Origin: Marsupella aquatica
Lineage: Eukaryota > Marchantiophyta
Assembly (NCBI GenBank): GCA_973895155.1
Contig: OZ316898.1
Span: 1,612,001 to 1,676,000 of the forward strand
Direction of reading: 5' to 3'
Length of the DNA: 64,000 bases
The translations under genes and the position numbers were made by a program. Below the pieces are notes generated by a model that worked only from the letters and a program-made list of their open reading frames with translations, was not told where the DNA came from and searched no databases. Below are positions 61,512 to 64,000 of the stretch, one piece after another; position 1 is the stretch's first letter, and each line of letters starts with the position of its first letter.

Positions 61512-61809
61512 TGTAAGAACCGTCAGCTCCGGACTAGACAGCAATGCGGAAACATGAGAGAGAGACTCACTCAATCAGACGCTACACCGACAAGACACCC
61601 CCAGTGGAGAAACTCCTGAAGGCTCCATAGCAAATGAGAGTACATGTGAAGAATGAGGGAGAGAGTGCTCTCCCTCCAGCCTATACCCCCCAAGGGGGCC
61701 AAGATGAGTGGGCCTAAACTAAGCGGATCTTATCCAAATGTAATCTAGGGTTAACTAACCCTAGTAAGACCAAGCTAACTATGTCGGGAATTGGAGTCAA
61801 TTCCTAACA
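61512..61809 (-). repeat. Copia 5' LTR
   Basis: 298 bases, paired with 52925-53222; about eight substitutions and no indels seen. ATTGA follows it as target duplication. It should contain the element's promoter in the minus direction, but no TATA box could be assigned with confidence. Confidence 0.95.
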
Positions 61810-62743
61810 ATTGAAAACAAAAAAAACTATCTCAACCTATTATAACACTCAGGCTGCCCCCTGCCAATTGCGGTTTATATGGAGGCATTGATATACAAAT
61901 TCTGGTAGGGCGGCATCTGGAAAGCCCCATTTTTTTTTCCATATTCCACCTCCATATTTTACCTGTCAGCAGAAATTCCCACTATAGTTTGGTTCAAGTT
62001 AATTAGCCAATTCACACCAACTAAGCCACATGGACTAAAATCTGGGAGCTCTCTCTAAATTTAGGGAGATCCAACAGCCATAAATAAATCTTAAAAACTA
62101 GATGAAGACTATTCTTAGCATCTCCTCTTTGCTCCACAAGGAAACATTAACTTGTCACCTTGGCTACTATAAAAACCTTCAAAATGACCCTACTCCCAAT
62201 ATATCAAATATGCAGGTAGGCACATGGTCAGCCCTATGGCCCAATGATTATGGGAGGGGGGAGATGGTGACTTAGTCTGTTTAGGATTTAGCCTGCTTAG
62301 GGAAGGTTTTTGCCCCATTGCACAAAGGAGTACAAGTATATGGCTTAATTTCCAAACTTCAGCACAACCATGCCTACGCTTATGCTGTCAACCGCCTTCC
62401 TTGAATGGGGATTTTCATTTCCGCTAACAGGACATATCAGGCGCAACAAAGAATATGGTCATTTTATTGATTCCAAAAGAAATATTTAATAATTTTCTGG
62501 GAAAAATATTAGGGTCTTTTTAATCAAATTTTTTAAAATGATTTCAAAAATATTCTAACTTTATATGTCCCCTTGCTGCATTGCAGATAAAAAATAATCA
62601 ATTTTTCTTGCAATTTAGGGGGTGTGAGGCCTAAATTAAACAGTTTCAGGTATTACGGTGATGGGAGACCTAGATATAGTGAGACCCCAGAACCCCTAGC
62701 AACGCGCACCCCATCACCTCCTTTTTCATATTAGGCTACAGAC

Positions 62744-62983
62744 CTATGAGTACGAGCCTGTAACAATGCCTCGTTGTAGACGATCTTTCAGATCAGCAAC
62801 CCGGAACAGCAATTGTTTCACTCGTGGCACCAACATCATGCATATGCCTACTGCCCACTCCCTTCTGCACTGACTTGAGACCAATCTCTCGTGCAATAAC
62901 GAACATGAGATTGAAGTCTGCAGTGAGTGATCGAATTCGCCCTTGCCTAAACTCATGCTGGAGAGGACCATCCATCCACCCAA
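62744..62983 (-). pseudogene. Unidentified decayed exon-like segment
   Basis: Two overlapping minus-strand frames look complementary. The first carries RSLTADFNLMFVIAREIGLK and ends at a TGA just after SETIAVPGC; the second, shifted by one base, carries LFRVADLKDRLQRGIVTGS to a TAG at 62744. Residue composition of each half is far more protein-like than its alternative frame. No start codon context, splice partner or family was identified, so this is a tentative gene remnant. Confidence 0.3.
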
Positions 62984-63305
62984 AGTGCTGTCATTGTCAT
63001 CTTATGATTGAACTCACGTGCTCTTCGCTTAATTCCTCTGTCAGCATCACAACCTACTATGAGATCTGTATCAAGATAAAATCCAGGAGATTCCATGAGG
63101 TGCAATGAATTTGTGCCATATCTTGAGTATGTTTCCCGATGACCTTTCTACATTCAATGAATTAATGTTCAGAAATAGATAGCAGACAGGTAAGTCTCGA
63201 GTTCTACTACTAGGATGCATGCCTACCTCCGTCCAAAGATGTATTTTCTTGTCTGTCTTGCTCTGCTGTGATCTTTGGTACAGATAACTTGCAACAGTTG
63301 TATCA

Positions 63306-63901
63306 ATGAGATCGTCGGATGACACAGATGACATTAACGTGAATTATAGCGCTTCCGTTCCCTCTCCCACAATTCAGATTAAAAGCCCGTCCAGCATTCT
63401 TGTAATTGGCTCTATTGAATCCATCGTGGGTAAACTCGTATACATGAATGTGACAGCCCCCTCTCCCTGTGCTTTCTTGGAGATGAAAAAAGAATCAAGC
63501 TTAGAAGTTCTAGCCCGAGTTCTAGTCAAGTCGTCATCACAAAAGCCTCGTAGCAGGAACTTCATGCAACTATAAGTGTCACACCGTGGTGCTGGAACAA
63601 GCGTTTTTGTTTAGAAGTAGGTATCACTACAGGCCTTGTACAAGAACAGTGGCTGATGCCATTACCAAATCAAACCGGAAAGTGAAGGACGAACTTTGCA
63701 AATCAAACGTCTTTGTTGAGACTATAGTCGAGCTCGTTTGGTCACATCTTTCTCCTTGGACTAACATCTCGGAGGGCAATTCGTCCTGCATACCGTGAGC
63801 TAGAGGAGCGATTGGAGCTTGAAGTGCAACATATAACTAAGGCTCAATTGAACAAAAGTTGGGATCAATCGGAAATTGTGGGATCGACATGTATAGAATA
63901 G
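63306..63901 (+). pseudogene. Unidentified coding-like region at the window edge
   Basis: An ATG at 63306 opens 89 codons (IKSPSSILVIGSIESIVGKL). A second frame from 63586 carries VADAITKSNRKVKDELCK and FVETIVELVWSHLSPW before a TGA near 63798, and a third register continues YRELEERLELEVQHITKAQL to a TAG at 63901. The pieces could be exons with unrecognised introns or a frameshifted remnant. No family is recognised. Confidence 0.3.
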
Positions 63902-64000
63902 TAACAGATTCCCAGCAGACTTGGAATATGTGGTCTGTCTGTCGGTACAAATATATAACACACCGGGCAGCTTGATCACACGATCGAGCTCTCGCTACAT

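Larger units (their letters stand above)
52925..61809 (-). mobile_element. Copia LTR retrotransposon, full length, 8885 bp
   Basis: Two 298-bp LTRs (TG...CA) flank a minus-strand gag-pol region. ATTGA at 52920-52924 and 61810-61814 is the target duplication, proving a single insertion with intact borders. A tRNA-iMet primer site follows the 5' LTR (right side) and a polypurine tract precedes the 3' LTR (left side). Protease, integrase, reverse transcriptase and RNase H occur in the Copia order. The leader between the 5' LTR and gag, about 4.2 kb, is unusually long and carries a SINE and a palindrome array. LTRs differ at about eight of 298 positions by eye. The coding region is broken near its end, so this copy is not autonomous. 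Confidence 0.96.
61810..64000. other. Right end of the window: intergenic with two unidentified coding-like segments
   Basis: 61815-62740 is AT-rich without a gene. At 62793-62975 (-) a frame reading GPLQHEFRQGRIRSLTADFN...LMFVIAREIGLKSVQKG is strongly protein-like, and a second minus frame continues VKQLLFRVADLKDRLQRG to 62744; a frameshift between them suggests a decayed exon. At 63306-63575 and 63586-63901 (+) short frames include VADAITKSNRKVKDELCK and, in another register, YRELEERLELEVQHITKAQL before a TAG at 63901. I recognise no family for either. Confidence 0.35.

Overview
This is nuclear DNA from a land plant. The genes have several short introns with GT/AG borders and telobox motifs (AAACCCTA) in a ribosome-biogenesis gene. 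They include plastid tetrapyrrole enzymes with transit peptides, a polyphenol oxidase with plant DWL and KFDV domains, a CYP86-clan P450, an LRR receptor kinase and a plant Copia element. The long AT-rich intergenic DNA, compact introns and gene set fit a seed-free plant, perhaps a moss, but the sequence alone does not fix the species.

Layout. 1-728 (+): 3' end of a polyphenol oxidase gene whose last exon and 3'UTR are tandemly triplicated to 1474. 4221-5761 (+): KXD1-like BORC subunit, three exons, preceded by a 62-bp tandem array. 6965-9191 (-): HEMA, glutamyl-tRNA reductase, three exons, with a 36-bp minisatellite about 480 bp upstream. 16115-17353 (-): HEMC, hydroxymethylbilane synthase, without introns. 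20477-21781 (-): plastid ribosomal protein bTHXc/PSRP4, assembled from three small exons. 28673-30923 (+): EMG1/NEP1 18S rRNA pseudouridine methyltransferase, seven exons. 40751-44528 (+): CYP704-like P450, six exons. 45533-49768 (-): LRR receptor-like pseudokinase, three exons. 52925-61809 (-): Copia LTR retrotransposon, 8885 bp, with 298-bp LTRs and ATTGA target duplications. Its coding region is broken, and its roughly 4.2-kb leader holds a SINE copy and an array of 18-bp palindromes.

In all seven complete nuclear gene models (KXD1, HEMA, HEMC, PSRP4, EMG1, P450, RLK) the exon lengths keep the reading frame at every junction. Between them lie 1-7 kb stretches of AT-rich DNA with old repeats: a tRNA-derived SINE family (two copies), a TA-flanked MITE, two diverged fragments of a second LTR family, a dispersed repeat seen at three sites, and many short tandem duplications.

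Gene relations. HEMA makes the first committed precursor of chlorophyll and heme and HEMC acts two steps later. They are neighbours on the same strand, an unusual linkage for a plant. PSRP4 on the same strand also serves the plastid. EMG1 acts in cytosolic 40S ribosome assembly, and the P450, pseudokinase and polyphenol oxidase are unrelated accessory functions. Nothing here amounts to a clearly new multi-gene system. The most unusual items are the palindrome array inside the Copia leader, the HEMA-HEMC linkage with an intronless HEMC, and the SINE family.
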